In this document: one piece after another, positions 25,156 to 33,041 of the stretch
How the letters are laid out: every line of letters begins with the position of its first letter
How positions within the stretch are numbered: position 1 is the stretch's first letter
NCBI RefSeq assembly: GCF_042788235.1
Contig: NZ_JBHZOL010000065.1
Coordinates: 58,170 to 122,169, forward strand
Length of the DNA stretch: 64,000 nucleotides
DNA from: Sphaerothrix epifaneia
GTDB taxonomy: Bacteria > Cyanobacteriota > Cyanobacteriia > Phormidesmidales > Phormidesmidaceae
Direction of reading: 5' to 3'
The notes under the pieces: generated by a model
Seen by the model: only the letters and a program-made list of their open reading frames with translations
Told to the model about the DNA's origin: nothing
Database searches by the model: none
Program-made: the position numbers and the translations under genes

Positions 25156-26142
25156 ATGAAGGCGATCCAGGTTCATCAGTTTGGCGAACCCGCAGTCATG
25201 CAAGTGGCAGACGTTGAAGATTTGCAGCCTGCTGCGGCACAGGTTGTGGTTCAAATTCAAGCAGCGGGCGTCAATCCGGTTGATGCCTATATTCGAGCAG
25301 GCAGCTATAGCCGCAAGCCTGACTTGCCATATACCCCTGGAATCGATGGTGCTGGAATCGTGGTGGCCGTCGGCGAAGGGGTGACTCGGTGGCAAGTAGG
25401 CGATCGCGTTTATGGCGGCTGGCCGCTTAGCGGTACCTATGCCCAACAAGCACGCTACTCGGCTGAGCAAGTCTATCCCTTGCCTGAGCAGTTGAGCTTT
25501 GCCCAAGGGGCGGCTGTTTTTGTCCCTTGTTCGACGGCTTACCGAGCTTTGTTTGACAAAGGACAAGCCCAGCCAGCAGAAACGGTGTTAATTCATGGGG
25601 CGACAGGTAGCGTTGGTCTGGCAGCGGTGCAGTTGGCCAAAAGTCGAGGCTTAACGGTTATTGGCACAGGTGGTTCCGCGACAGGACGACAACTCGTCGT
25701 CGAACAAGGAGCCGATTATGTACTTGACCATCACGCTGATGATTACCTCGATCAGGTGATGGAATTCACGGCAGGACAGGGCGTAGCAATTATTGTAGAA
25801 ATGCTGGCAAACGTCAATTTAGGTCACGATTTAGACATTTTGGCTTTAGGTGGACGCGTGGTTATTGTTGGCAATCGGGGCACGGTTGAAATAAATCCAC
25901 GCGCCATCATGGCAAAAGAGGCAACCCTTACTGGACTGACGCTGTTTAATACGTCAGCTACCGCAATGAGCCAAATTCAGGCTGCTTTGCAAGCAAGCTT
26001 ACAAAACGGTACGCTGACTCCAATTGTTTGCCAGCAACTCACCCTTACCGAAGCCGCTCAAGCCCATGAACAGGTTATGCTGTCTGGTGCCCAAGGCAAG
26101 ATTGTGCTGCTGCCCAATCAGCCAGAGCAGACATGGGGTTAA
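25156..26142 (+). CDS. NADPH:quinone oxidoreductase (zeta-crystallin type)
   Basis: Medium-chain reductase of 328 residues that reduces quinones or reactive enals with NADPH. It has the GroES-like N-terminal domain (AGVNPVDAYIRAG) and a Rossmann domain with HGATGSVGLAAVQLAK (about 146-161). There is no zinc-binding cysteine set, as in zeta-crystallins. MKAIQVHQFGEPAVMQV at the start and GKIVLLP at the end match the family. Substrate unknown. It is transcribed alone and ends at a hairpin shared with the convergent gene. Confidence 0.9.
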   Translation: MKAIQVHQFGEPAVMQVADVEDLQPAAAQVVVQIQAAGVNPVDAYIRAGSYSRKPDLPYTPGIDGAGIVVAVGEGVTRWQVGDRVYGGWPLSGTYAQQARYSAEQVYPLPEQLSFAQGAAVFVPCSTAYRALFDKGQAQPAETVLIHGATGSVGLAAVQLAKSRGLTVIGTGGSATGRQLVVEQGADYVLDHHADDYLDQVMEFTAGQGVAIIVEMLANVNLGHDLDILALGGRVVIVGNRGTVEINPRAIMAKEATLTGLTLFNTSATAMSQIQAALQASLQNGTLTPIVCQQLTLTEAAQAHEQVMLSGAQGKIVLLPNQPEQTWG

Positions 26143-26161
26143 AGCGACAGTCAGCTAACCG

Positions 26162-26184
26162 CCCTTTCCTGTACGCCGAAAGGG
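26162..26184. terminator. bidirectional hairpin between convergent genes
   Basis: CCCTTTC (26162-26168) and GAAAGGG (26178-26184) form a 7-bp stem with a 9-base loop between the stops of the quinone oxidoreductase and the convergent unknown gene. No T-run on either side. Confidence 0.5.
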
Positions 26185-26214
26185 GTAAGTTGCCAGTTGG
26201 CTAGCCGGAGAACC

Positions 26215-27219
26215 TCAAGCTGCTTCTTCAAACACATCGGCAGCAAACATAGCCTTGGTGGCACTCAAATAAGGTTTGAGCATCGCCATTTGAGACTCTG
26301 TCAACAACTCGTCAAAATGCCGTTCTAGCAAAGCCAGCATTTGCCGCACCAGTCCCCAGCGTACATTCAGGGTGGGATAGAGCATGACGCACAGCGGAAA
26401 CAGCTCTTGTTGAACTGCGCTGACGTTGTTTTCCAGCAAACAGACCCACAAATAGGTTTGAAACATTTCGGCATCGCGCAGGCTAGAGGCACGAACTGCA
26501 CTATTGCTCAGTGGCCCGCTATAGCAACGGTGATGCGGATTGGCGTGCATAATCTCGTCAACCACTTGCCGAGCAATCAGGCTGCTATGGGGTAGTAAAG
26601 TTTGTACAACTTTGAGTACAGGAGAGCTGAGGGGGTGGCTAGCGGCAGCACTATAGGCTCGCTGCAGGGGCATATAGAGATGGTCATCAATGGCTTTGAA
26701 ATAAAGCTGTAAAACTTCCTGACGCTCAGCGGCAATTAGCTTGAGCAGCAACTGCCCCGTGTAGTGAAATTGCATGCTTACAAAGCCAATTACCCTGGCA
26801 TCTTCACGCGTATATTTGGCTCGAATACTGCCTAGCTCAGGCGCTAGATCTGTCGCAAAGCGCTCTGGTGAAATACCATCGGCATAGCCAACAAAAGCTT
26901 TGTCGTAGATGGTGTAAACATCTTTGGCGATCGCCCAAGGATCGATCAGATCTGGGTTAATCTGGTGCCGAATCACTTCTTTCGCCAGCAAGACCTCAGT
27001 TTGCGTCCAAGCCTGCGCACTCACAGTCCGTAATTCTTGATTTAAATATTGGGCGATCGCCTTGCGGGCATCGGCTTCGGTAACCACGTATTTTGGCTGC
27101 TGGGATGTATTGCCTTTAACCTGTTGCACGTAGCGTTTAGCCCAGGCTTTAGAAAAAGAATGGAGTTGACTAAACGAGTTAGACAGCGAATGATCGAGGG
27201 CTCCCCAAGCAATTTCCAT
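26215..27219 (-). CDS. conserved helical protein of unknown function, 334 residues
   Basis: An all-helical-looking soluble protein with no signal peptide or membrane helix. Regions that look conserved are DPWAIAKDVYTIYDKAFVGYAD (about 93-114), ARVIGFVSMQFHYTGQLLL (about 141-159), HPLSSPVLKVVQTLLP and EMFQTYLWVCLLENNVSAVQQELFPLCVMLYP (about 248-279). No enzyme motif was found. The ATG at 27219 starts MEIAWGALDHSLSNSF. It stands alone between a convergent oxidoreductase and a glycosyltransferase pair. It is not an obvious phycobilisome or globin protein, and the function is unknown. Confidence 0.72.
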   Translation of the reverse strand: MEIAWGALDHSLSNSFSQLHSFSKAWAKRYVQQVKGNTSQQPKYVVTEADARKAIAQYLNQELRTVSAQAWTQTEVLLAKEVIRHQINPDLIDPWAIAKDVYTIYDKAFVGYADGISPERFATDLAPELGSIRAKYTREDARVIGFVSMQFHYTGQLLLKLIAAERQEVLQLYFKAIDDHLYMPLQRAYSAAASHPLSSPVLKVVQTLLPHSSLIARQVVDEIMHANPHHRCYSGPLSNSAVRASSLRDAEMFQTYLWVCLLENNVSAVQQELFPLCVMLYPTLNVRWGLVRQMLALLERHFDELLTESQMAMLKPYLSATKAMFAADVFEEAA

Positions 27220-27397
27220 GACCCATACTCCCTTTTAGATAGATGCCGCTGTTGGTAGCCGATGGCTTACCGACAGGGTTTGATCACCATCATCAGGGAA
27301 AGTACTTAACTTTTGCTTAATATATTTATATTTCTTTGAGAGGTACCGACTTTCGTTAAATTTTGTTGAGCAGTGTAAAGATATTTTTCGGGTGCTG

Positions 27398-28624
27398 CTA
27401 TTTTTTAATCTGCGTGACGCGCCAGCTCAGCTTGAAATTAACCCAAAAATTCCAGAGGGTGACTACTGCGATCGCGATTAGGTTAGCTAGGTAGCGATGC
27501 TGCTGTCCAAACACCACATTAAACAAAAAGTTCAGCAGTAGGACGTTCAAAACCAAACCAGCCAAACAAATGGTGTTGAACTTTAAGAAGCGCTTGATCC
27601 GGGCATTCCAGCCTTTCTGAGCCTGAGCAATATCGGCAAAAGTCCAGGCATCATTCCAGAGAAAATTGTTGAGGATGGCAATTTCTGCAGCAACGATTTT
27701 GCTGCGGGTTAACCCCCAACCTAATGTACTGGGGTCGCTCAACAGATACAGCACCGCCATATCCACAAAAACGCCACTTAGACCCACAATGCCAAAGCGG
27801 AGAAAACGTCCGACAGGGAACTGGCGACGCAGTCTAGCAATACGTCCGCGCGATCGCAAACGAACCAAATGACCCAGATAAGTCAGATAATGCTGCCAGG
27901 TAACTTTACTTTCGCCTTCTTCGCGCTCTTGAAAGACGTAGCCCACTTCTCCAATGGTTTCAACCCGACCCCGGCCAATGACTTCTAATAAAATCTTGTA
28001 ACCCATGGGGTTTAAGCAAGGCCCAGCGATCGCGCTACGATGCACCATAAAGTAGCCGCTCATCGGATCGCTCACCCGCCCAACCACATTGGGCACAATT
28101 AGCAGCCCCAACACTTGAGCCCCACGCGACAAAAAGCGGCGAATGAAGCTCCACTCGCTCACCCCGCCGCCTTCGACATGGCGACTGGCTACGGCCAGGT
28201 CAGCACCATTCTGTATCTGCTTCAGTAGCTGAATCAAAATCTCAGGTGGATGCTGCAAATCGGCATCAATCACTCCCAAAATATTGCCTCTAGCAACCTG
28301 CCAGCCACGAATGACCGCTGACGAAAGTCCTCGCTCAGTTTCTCGCCGCATGACCCTCAGTTGAGGATAGTGAGGAGTCAGCGCTTGAGCTATCTGCCAG
28401 GTTTTATCAGGGCTATTGTCATCTACCAGAATTAGCTCATAATCCCCTGGCAGACAGTCATCCAATAGCTCAGTCAATTGTTTGACGATTTTGGCGACGT
28501 TTTTGCTTTCGTTGTAGGTCGGCACGATCAGCGAAAACTGAATTAAGGGGGCAGACGAATCGGCGGCTGCTCCAACTTGTAGGGGGCCAACTGGCACAGG
28601 AATCAGAGCATCTGTATAAGTCAT
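27398..28624 (-). CDS. DPM1-like glycosyltransferase fused to GtrA
   Basis: Two-part membrane protein of 408 residues. Residues 25-270 are a family 2 glycosyltransferase like dolichol-phosphate mannosyltransferase: FSLIVPTYNESKNV, ELILVDDNSPDKTW (DDN for nucleotide), and GVIDADLQHPPE (DAD/DxD and Q). Residues 275-405 are a GtrA-like domain of four membrane helices with NFLWNDAWTFAD and a terminal NFWVNFKLSW. It should charge a polyprenyl phosphate carrier with a sugar and flip it, for a GT-C enzyme to use. The adjacent upstream gene (59 bases) is such a GT-C. Confidence 0.92.
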   Translation of the reverse strand: MTYTDALIPVPVGPLQVGAAADSSAPLIQFSLIVPTYNESKNVAKIVKQLTELLDDCLPGDYELILVDDNSPDKTWQIAQALTPHYPQLRVMRRETERGLSSAVIRGWQVARGNILGVIDADLQHPPEILIQLLKQIQNGADLAVASRHVEGGGVSEWSFIRRFLSRGAQVLGLLIVPNVVGRVSDPMSGYFMVHRSAIAGPCLNPMGYKILLEVIGRGRVETIGEVGYVFQEREEGESKVTWQHYLTYLGHLVRLRSRGRIARLRRQFPVGRFLRFGIVGLSGVFVDMAVLYLLSDPSTLGWGLTRSKIVAAEIAILNNFLWNDAWTFADIAQAQKGWNARIKRFLKFNTICLAGLVLNVLLLNFLFNVVFGQQHRYLANLIAIAVVTLWNFWVNFKLSWRVTQIKK

Positions 28625-28683
28625 TGTCTGATAAAAACAAATATCAATCGGCAGGGGTTGGGTCGGGTCACAAAATGCTCGGT

Positions 28684-30369
28684 CTAAAGCCGCTCATAGG
28701 CGGTCAAGCTAAAGCGGTCAAGCGACATAGTACCTGTCAGTTCTTGCTGCGCTGTCGGGGCATAATTTTTTGCCAAAGTTGAAGTCACCGATTGCCGAAT
28801 CTGGTTAGTTTCAGCCGCCGTTTCGGGCTGGTTCCAGAGAGGATCATGCGCCTCTAGCCACAACACTCGTGCATAGGGCGTTGTCGCTGAGGCCGATAGA
28901 ACTGTTTTTAGGGTACCCGGCAACTCAGCAGGAGAGACAGCCAACAAATCAACGGACGCTTCGCTGGGAACGTAATAGGCTAGACGGCAAACGTGACCCC
29001 ACGCTTCGGAATTCATCACCAGCAAGGTTGGTTCGGGCGCGGTTTGTATTTCCTGAGATACTTGCCGAAAAACCTGTCGTTCCCGACCTGCCATATCGCC
29101 CAGATCAATCACCAAATAGACCAGCAGACAGAATGCAATCACGGAGCGCTGCCACTTTGGAGGCAGTTGCATCATCCACACAGTCGCAAGCAGCAACAAA
29201 CCGGGCAGAATGAAAATCACGCTGCGGCCATAGCCCCAAGCCAGAGTGGCACGGCCACTGACAAGATCCATCCCTAACGCTAAGAGCAAGGGTAAAACCC
29301 CCAAGATCAAAGCAATGCTGGCTAGCTGTAATTGCCCTTTATAGAAAAGTTGTACGACCATGCCCGCTAAGAGCAAACCCAGCACCAACCCAACTACGAT
29401 GGGCATAAAAGCGGGCAGCGAGGTTACCCAATCTCCCAAGCCTAGCTGAATACCTATTACCTCTAAAATGCCCTTGACATGCTGCAATATGCCGTTCAAT
29501 AGGGTTGGGCTGCTGGCAAATCGATCTAGATCGGCGTTGCGAAGCTGCTGAGGTAAGCCCCAAGCGTACCAAGGCGAGACGATTACGATACCGATTGCTA
29601 GGCAAAGACCATACTGCCACCAGCCCCTGCGGCAGCGAATAAGCCACGGACGTTGCGGGTCAAGCGTTATCAACGCCAACACACCTAAGGCCATCAGCCA
29701 GAGGGCATATAAATAGAACGTCATCAAACCGCCAACTATCGCTGCTGTCAAAACTATGGCCCACAGCCAACGCTGGCGTCTTGGCAGGCGATCGCAGGGG
29801 TCGTAAAGCGCTAGGGTCGCCCAGCCGCTCAGGGCTACCCACATTACAGTCGGCGCATACATCCGCATATTGAGCGAATGAAACCAGAAAAAAGGATTCA
29901 ACCCTAATAGCGCCGCCATTAGTAAGCCCGCGCGATATCCCAACAAGGCTCGTCCCATGCCAAACGCCGCAACCATCGCGACCAAGCTTAGAAGCAGGTT
30001 GAGGCTGCGCAAGCTACCTTCAGCGGTGCCTGTGACAAATAGCCAGACATACTGAGCCAGAAAGAAGAGGGGCGGATGAGGCTCTTGGCCGACAATCCCC
30101 TGCAAAAGAGGTTTGAGCAGGTGCAAACTTGCAGTTAAATTTGATAGCGGTGGTAAGCCCAACAGTTGGGTATAGTCTGCTAGGGCAACCGGATGATTGG
30201 GAGGGGTGAGATAGCTAGTTTTTTGACCTGTTGACAGCAACAGGGATAGGGCTTCGTCGTACCAAAGTTCTCGCACACCGACATAGCAAACGCGAATCAG
30301 CACAGCTACCCCAATAGCCCCTAGAAGCAAGGTTTCTAAGCGCAATGTCTCAACCGTTTTCTTTAACAT
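28684..30369 (-). CDS. GT-C (family 39/ArnT-like) glycosyltransferase
   Basis: Polytopic membrane protein, 561 residues with about 11 helices. The first extracytoplasmic loop contains the acidic signature ELWYDEALS (about 34-42), the catalytic region of GT-C enzymes, and EPHPPLFFLAQYVW (about 96-109) follows, as in family 39 sequences. It should transfer a sugar from a polyprenyl phosphate donor to an extracytoplasmic acceptor. The donor would be supplied by the DPM1-GtrA protein encoded 59 bases downstream. The acceptor is unknown. Ribosome site not obvious, ATG at 30369. Confidence 0.88.
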   Translation of the reverse strand: MLKKTVETLRLETLLLGAIGVAVLIRVCYVGVRELWYDEALSLLLSTGQKTSYLTPPNHPVALADYTQLLGLPPLSNLTASLHLLKPLLQGIVGQEPHPPLFFLAQYVWLFVTGTAEGSLRSLNLLLSLVAMVAAFGMGRALLGYRAGLLMAALLGLNPFFWFHSLNMRMYAPTVMWVALSGWATLALYDPCDRLPRRQRWLWAIVLTAAIVGGLMTFYLYALWLMALGVLALITLDPQRPWLIRCRRGWWQYGLCLAIGIVIVSPWYAWGLPQQLRNADLDRFASSPTLLNGILQHVKGILEVIGIQLGLGDWVTSLPAFMPIVVGLVLGLLLAGMVVQLFYKGQLQLASIALILGVLPLLLALGMDLVSGRATLAWGYGRSVIFILPGLLLLATVWMMQLPPKWQRSVIAFCLLVYLVIDLGDMAGRERQVFRQVSQEIQTAPEPTLLVMNSEAWGHVCRLAYYVPSEASVDLLAVSPAELPGTLKTVLSASATTPYARVLWLEAHDPLWNQPETAAETNQIRQSVTSTLAKNYAPTAQQELTGTMSLDRFSLTAYERL

Positions 30370-30624
30370 AGTCTGGTTTTTCTTTTCCCACCGCTGACGG
30401 TTTGTTGGCCAAAATTGCCGGACTCAAAGACTGCCATTCCCCTTTAGTCAGTTTTGCCAGAGCGTCTGAAAAACTAACGAGGACTCAAGCTCAACTTGTT
30501 TTAGTTGGGTTATACACTGGATGAGAAAAGCCGGAGATCTGGTTGTGCGATGTTGAGTGATAGCAGGCTATAGCTGTTTATTGTTGACTAAGCGTTGATT
30601 GGGCGATCGCTCCTTTCTTGGTTT

Positions 30625-31863
30625 ATGACGTTAACCCTCTGCATGATTGTTAAAAATGAGGCGGCTAGAATTGGCGGTTGCCTCGACAGCGTCCAATCAG
30701 TAGCTGATGAAATTGTCGTAGTCGATACTGGCTCTACTGACCAAACTGAGCAGATAGCGCGAATGCGGGGGGCGCAGGTTTACGCCTATGAGTGGCAAAA
30801 TGACTTTGCCGCAGCCCGTAACTTTGCTTTAACGAAAGCTAGCCAAGATTGGATTTTAGTGTTAGACGGCGATGAAAGGTTAGCCCCCCAAGCGGGCGCT
30901 CAGCTCAAACGGCTGCTGGCGGGTCAAACGATCAATGGCCTTTCGCTAGAAACGGTTTTGGCTTTGAACCTGATCCGTCAGGAAGTTGGAGCCAACCAAT
31001 CGCCCTATACGCTAGTCGCTCGCTTATTTCGCAATCGAGCGGATATCTGTTTTGCTCGCCCCTATCATGAAACCATTGACCAAAGCGTGCAGGCAATTTT
31101 GGCTCAAGAACCGAGCTGGCGAGTGGTGGACTGGCCTCAGGTGGCTCTTTTGCATGAGGGCTATACGGCTGAAGCGATCGCCACCCAAGACAAGTTTAAC
31201 CGAGCTAAAACGAGCTTAGAGGGCTATTTGGCGCATCATCCTGACGATGCCTACATTTGCAACAAGCTAGGTGCTCTCTACACGCAGACGGGAGATTGGC
31301 AGCGGGGCAGCGAATTGCTGCAGCGAGGGTTAGCAGCCGTGCAAGCCGCCAATTCAGAGATGGAGGCAATGACGCTGTATGAACTGCACTACCATCTAGG
31401 GTTAGCCCAGCGACAGGCACGCGCCCTACCGGAGGCAATGAATCACTACCAGCAGGCGATCGCCCAACCCATTTTAGCCAAACTAAAATTGGGGGCTTAT
31501 CTCAACTTAGGGGCTGTGCACATGGCTCAGAAACAGGTTGATGCGGCTATTACCTGTTTCCGACAAGCTACCGTTATTGATTCCACCTTTGCGATCGCCT
31601 TTTACAACCTGGGTATTGCCTACCGCACCAAAGGCTATGGCTATCTTGAGCCAGCGATCGCCGCCTATCAGCAAGCGATCGCGCTACAGCCTGCTTACGC
31701 GGCGGCTTATCAAAATCTAGGAGTAGCTTTGTTTAAACTTGGTAAACTGCCTGAGAGTCTACAAGCCTTTCAGCAGGCGATCGCACTGTACGAAAAGACT
31801 GATCCTGCTGCCGCTGCTCACCTCAAACAAGAACTCAAACAGCTAGCGCTGCCCAAGCAGTAG
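30625..31863 (+). CDS. family 2 glycosyltransferase with TPR repeats
   Basis: Soluble protein of 412 residues from the ATG at 30625; the TTG at 30595 is rejected as it adds an unconserved stretch. The N-terminal glycosyltransferase has LTLCMIVKNEAARI (3-16), VVVDTGSTDQTEQIA (the nucleotide-binding region) and WILVLDGDERL (DxD). From about residue 210 there are about six TPR repeats, such as AYICNKLGALYTQTGDWQRG, KLGAYLNLGAVHMAQKQVD and AYAAAYQNLGVALFKLGKL. This resembles SunS-like and other GT2-TPR proteins that modify proteins or glycans. The acceptor is unknown. Confidence 0.9.
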   Translation: MTLTLCMIVKNEAARIGGCLDSVQSVADEIVVVDTGSTDQTEQIARMRGAQVYAYEWQNDFAAARNFALTKASQDWILVLDGDERLAPQAGAQLKRLLAGQTINGLSLETVLALNLIRQEVGANQSPYTLVARLFRNRADICFARPYHETIDQSVQAILAQEPSWRVVDWPQVALLHEGYTAEAIATQDKFNRAKTSLEGYLAHHPDDAYICNKLGALYTQTGDWQRGSELLQRGLAAVQAANSEMEAMTLYELHYHLGLAQRQARALPEAMNHYQQAIAQPILAKLKLGAYLNLGAVHMAQKQVDAAITCFRQATVIDSTFAIAFYNLGIAYRTKGYGYLEPAIAAYQQAIALQPAYAAAYQNLGVALFKLGKLPESLQAFQQAIALYEKTDPAAAAHLKQELKQLALPKQ

Positions 31864-31897
31864 CAGCTCAAGCCGTCGTCGTCACAGATGTGTCGGT

Positions 31898-32485
31898 TTA
31901 TATCCGGTAGTGCGGATCATCCCAGCCGTAAGAAGCCGGTTTGCTATGGGGTGAACGAGGCGATCGCGGTTGTCGCTGCCGCCAAGCCACTTCACCCCCA
32001 TAGGTACCAGGACGCCAGGTTGTCGTCGGCTGATCAACCGGGGGCGGCGACTGCGCGGCGGTAGTCTTCGCTCGAATAATAGACTTAATTCGCTTGAGAA
32101 CATCTTCCCAAGAGAGATCGGGCTGTTTTAGCAGTTCTCGAAAAGCTTGTAAAATCGCTTGAGAATCGACTTCTTCTTGGAGGTTGAGGGGCTGAGAAAG
32201 CCGAATCGGATCAATCTGCACGGCAGCGAAAGCCTGACGCACAGCGTGAACAATTTTGCTGCGCAACTCGCCCTGAGCTTTTTCGACTTGGTGTTCCCAT
32301 CCCTTTTCGCTAGAGGCGTAGAGAGCGGGTAGACGATTGAGGGCATAGGTTTCGACTTCTGCCCGTTTAACATATTTTGATACGCGTGATGGTAATTTTT
32401 TGAGCTGCTGAGCGACTTCTTCAGCAACCAAAATTTCCATTACGTTGATGTACTCCCGTTTCGGGGCTGTGGGAACCACGGCCAT
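31898..32485 (-). CDS. ComFB-domain protein
   Basis: A 195-residue cytoplasmic protein from the ATG at 32485; the frame reaches a TTG at 32542 but conservation begins after MAVVPTAPKREYINVMEILVAEEV. The late-competence ComFB domain lies at residues 10-110 (VAEEVAQQLKKLP, KRAEVETYALNRLPALYAS, GWEHQVEKAQGE). The C-terminal third is rich in Pro, Arg, Thr and probably disordered. ComFB homologues in cyanobacteria have been linked to cyclic dinucleotide binding and natural competence; whether this protein binds one is not visible. Confidence 0.87.
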   Translation of the reverse strand: MAVVPTAPKREYINVMEILVAEEVAQQLKKLPSRVSKYVKRAEVETYALNRLPALYASSEKGWEHQVEKAQGELRSKIVHAVRQAFAAVQIDPIRLSQPLNLQEEVDSQAILQAFRELLKQPDLSWEDVLKRIKSIIRAKTTAAQSPPPVDQPTTTWRPGTYGGEVAWRQRQPRSPRSPHSKPASYGWDDPHYRI

Positions 32486-33041
32486 GATTTGTAACTCGCA
32501 ATAACAGCATAGGGTGAATGATGCAGAATCCCTGATAGCCAAGCGCTACCTGCTGCTTGTCAGAGCCTTATCCAAAGATGCAACTTGAGAGCTGGCTGCC
32601 AACTCGGGTTGCTGGCTCGAATGCTAATAGAGTATCAACCTGCAATGGCTAGATGCATGAGGTTGTTCTATTGAACTTTGAAAGAGGTAAACCTCTCAAA
32701 AATGTTCTAGAACCCTAGCGATTGTTCAGAACCTGAAATCTATTTTTACTAAAGTCACAGCCAAATCCAAAACCACGAAATATCTTTATAAAAAGTTAAA
32801 GATGTATTTACGAGATTTTACGTGAGCAACAACAAGTACCAGGCCATTAAACCTCTATTTTAGAGATTATAAATCTGTTTTAACAACTAGAGATACATCG
32901 TCCCTTTCAGCAATTCTGTAAGTTTTTGCCAAATTTACGCATAATTGCGTAGAAACTAGTCAAATATGCGGATAGTCCGCGCCTGACGCGGCTAGGCCAG
33001 CGAACCGTCAGTCCGCTAGCCTAAAGCTCGCCAAACAATAC
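32486..33041. other. AT-rich intergenic region between comFB and clpB genes
   Basis: About 555 bases with no credible gene. It holds an inverted repeat at 32677-32700, a markedly AT-rich stretch (about 32740-32960), and a GC-rich, self-complementary block (32970-33021, including GGCTAG...CTAGCC and GCGGATAGTCCGC) that may terminate the clpB transcript. The comFB-gene promoter must lie near its left end. Confidence 0.5.
32677..32700. promoter_or_regulatory. inverted repeat upstream of the ComFB gene
   Basis: TTTGAAAGAGGT and ACCTCTCAAA form a 10-bp inverted repeat with one unpaired A. It lies about 190 bases before the ComFB start. It could be an operator, part of a transcript hairpin, or chance. 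Confidence 0.3.
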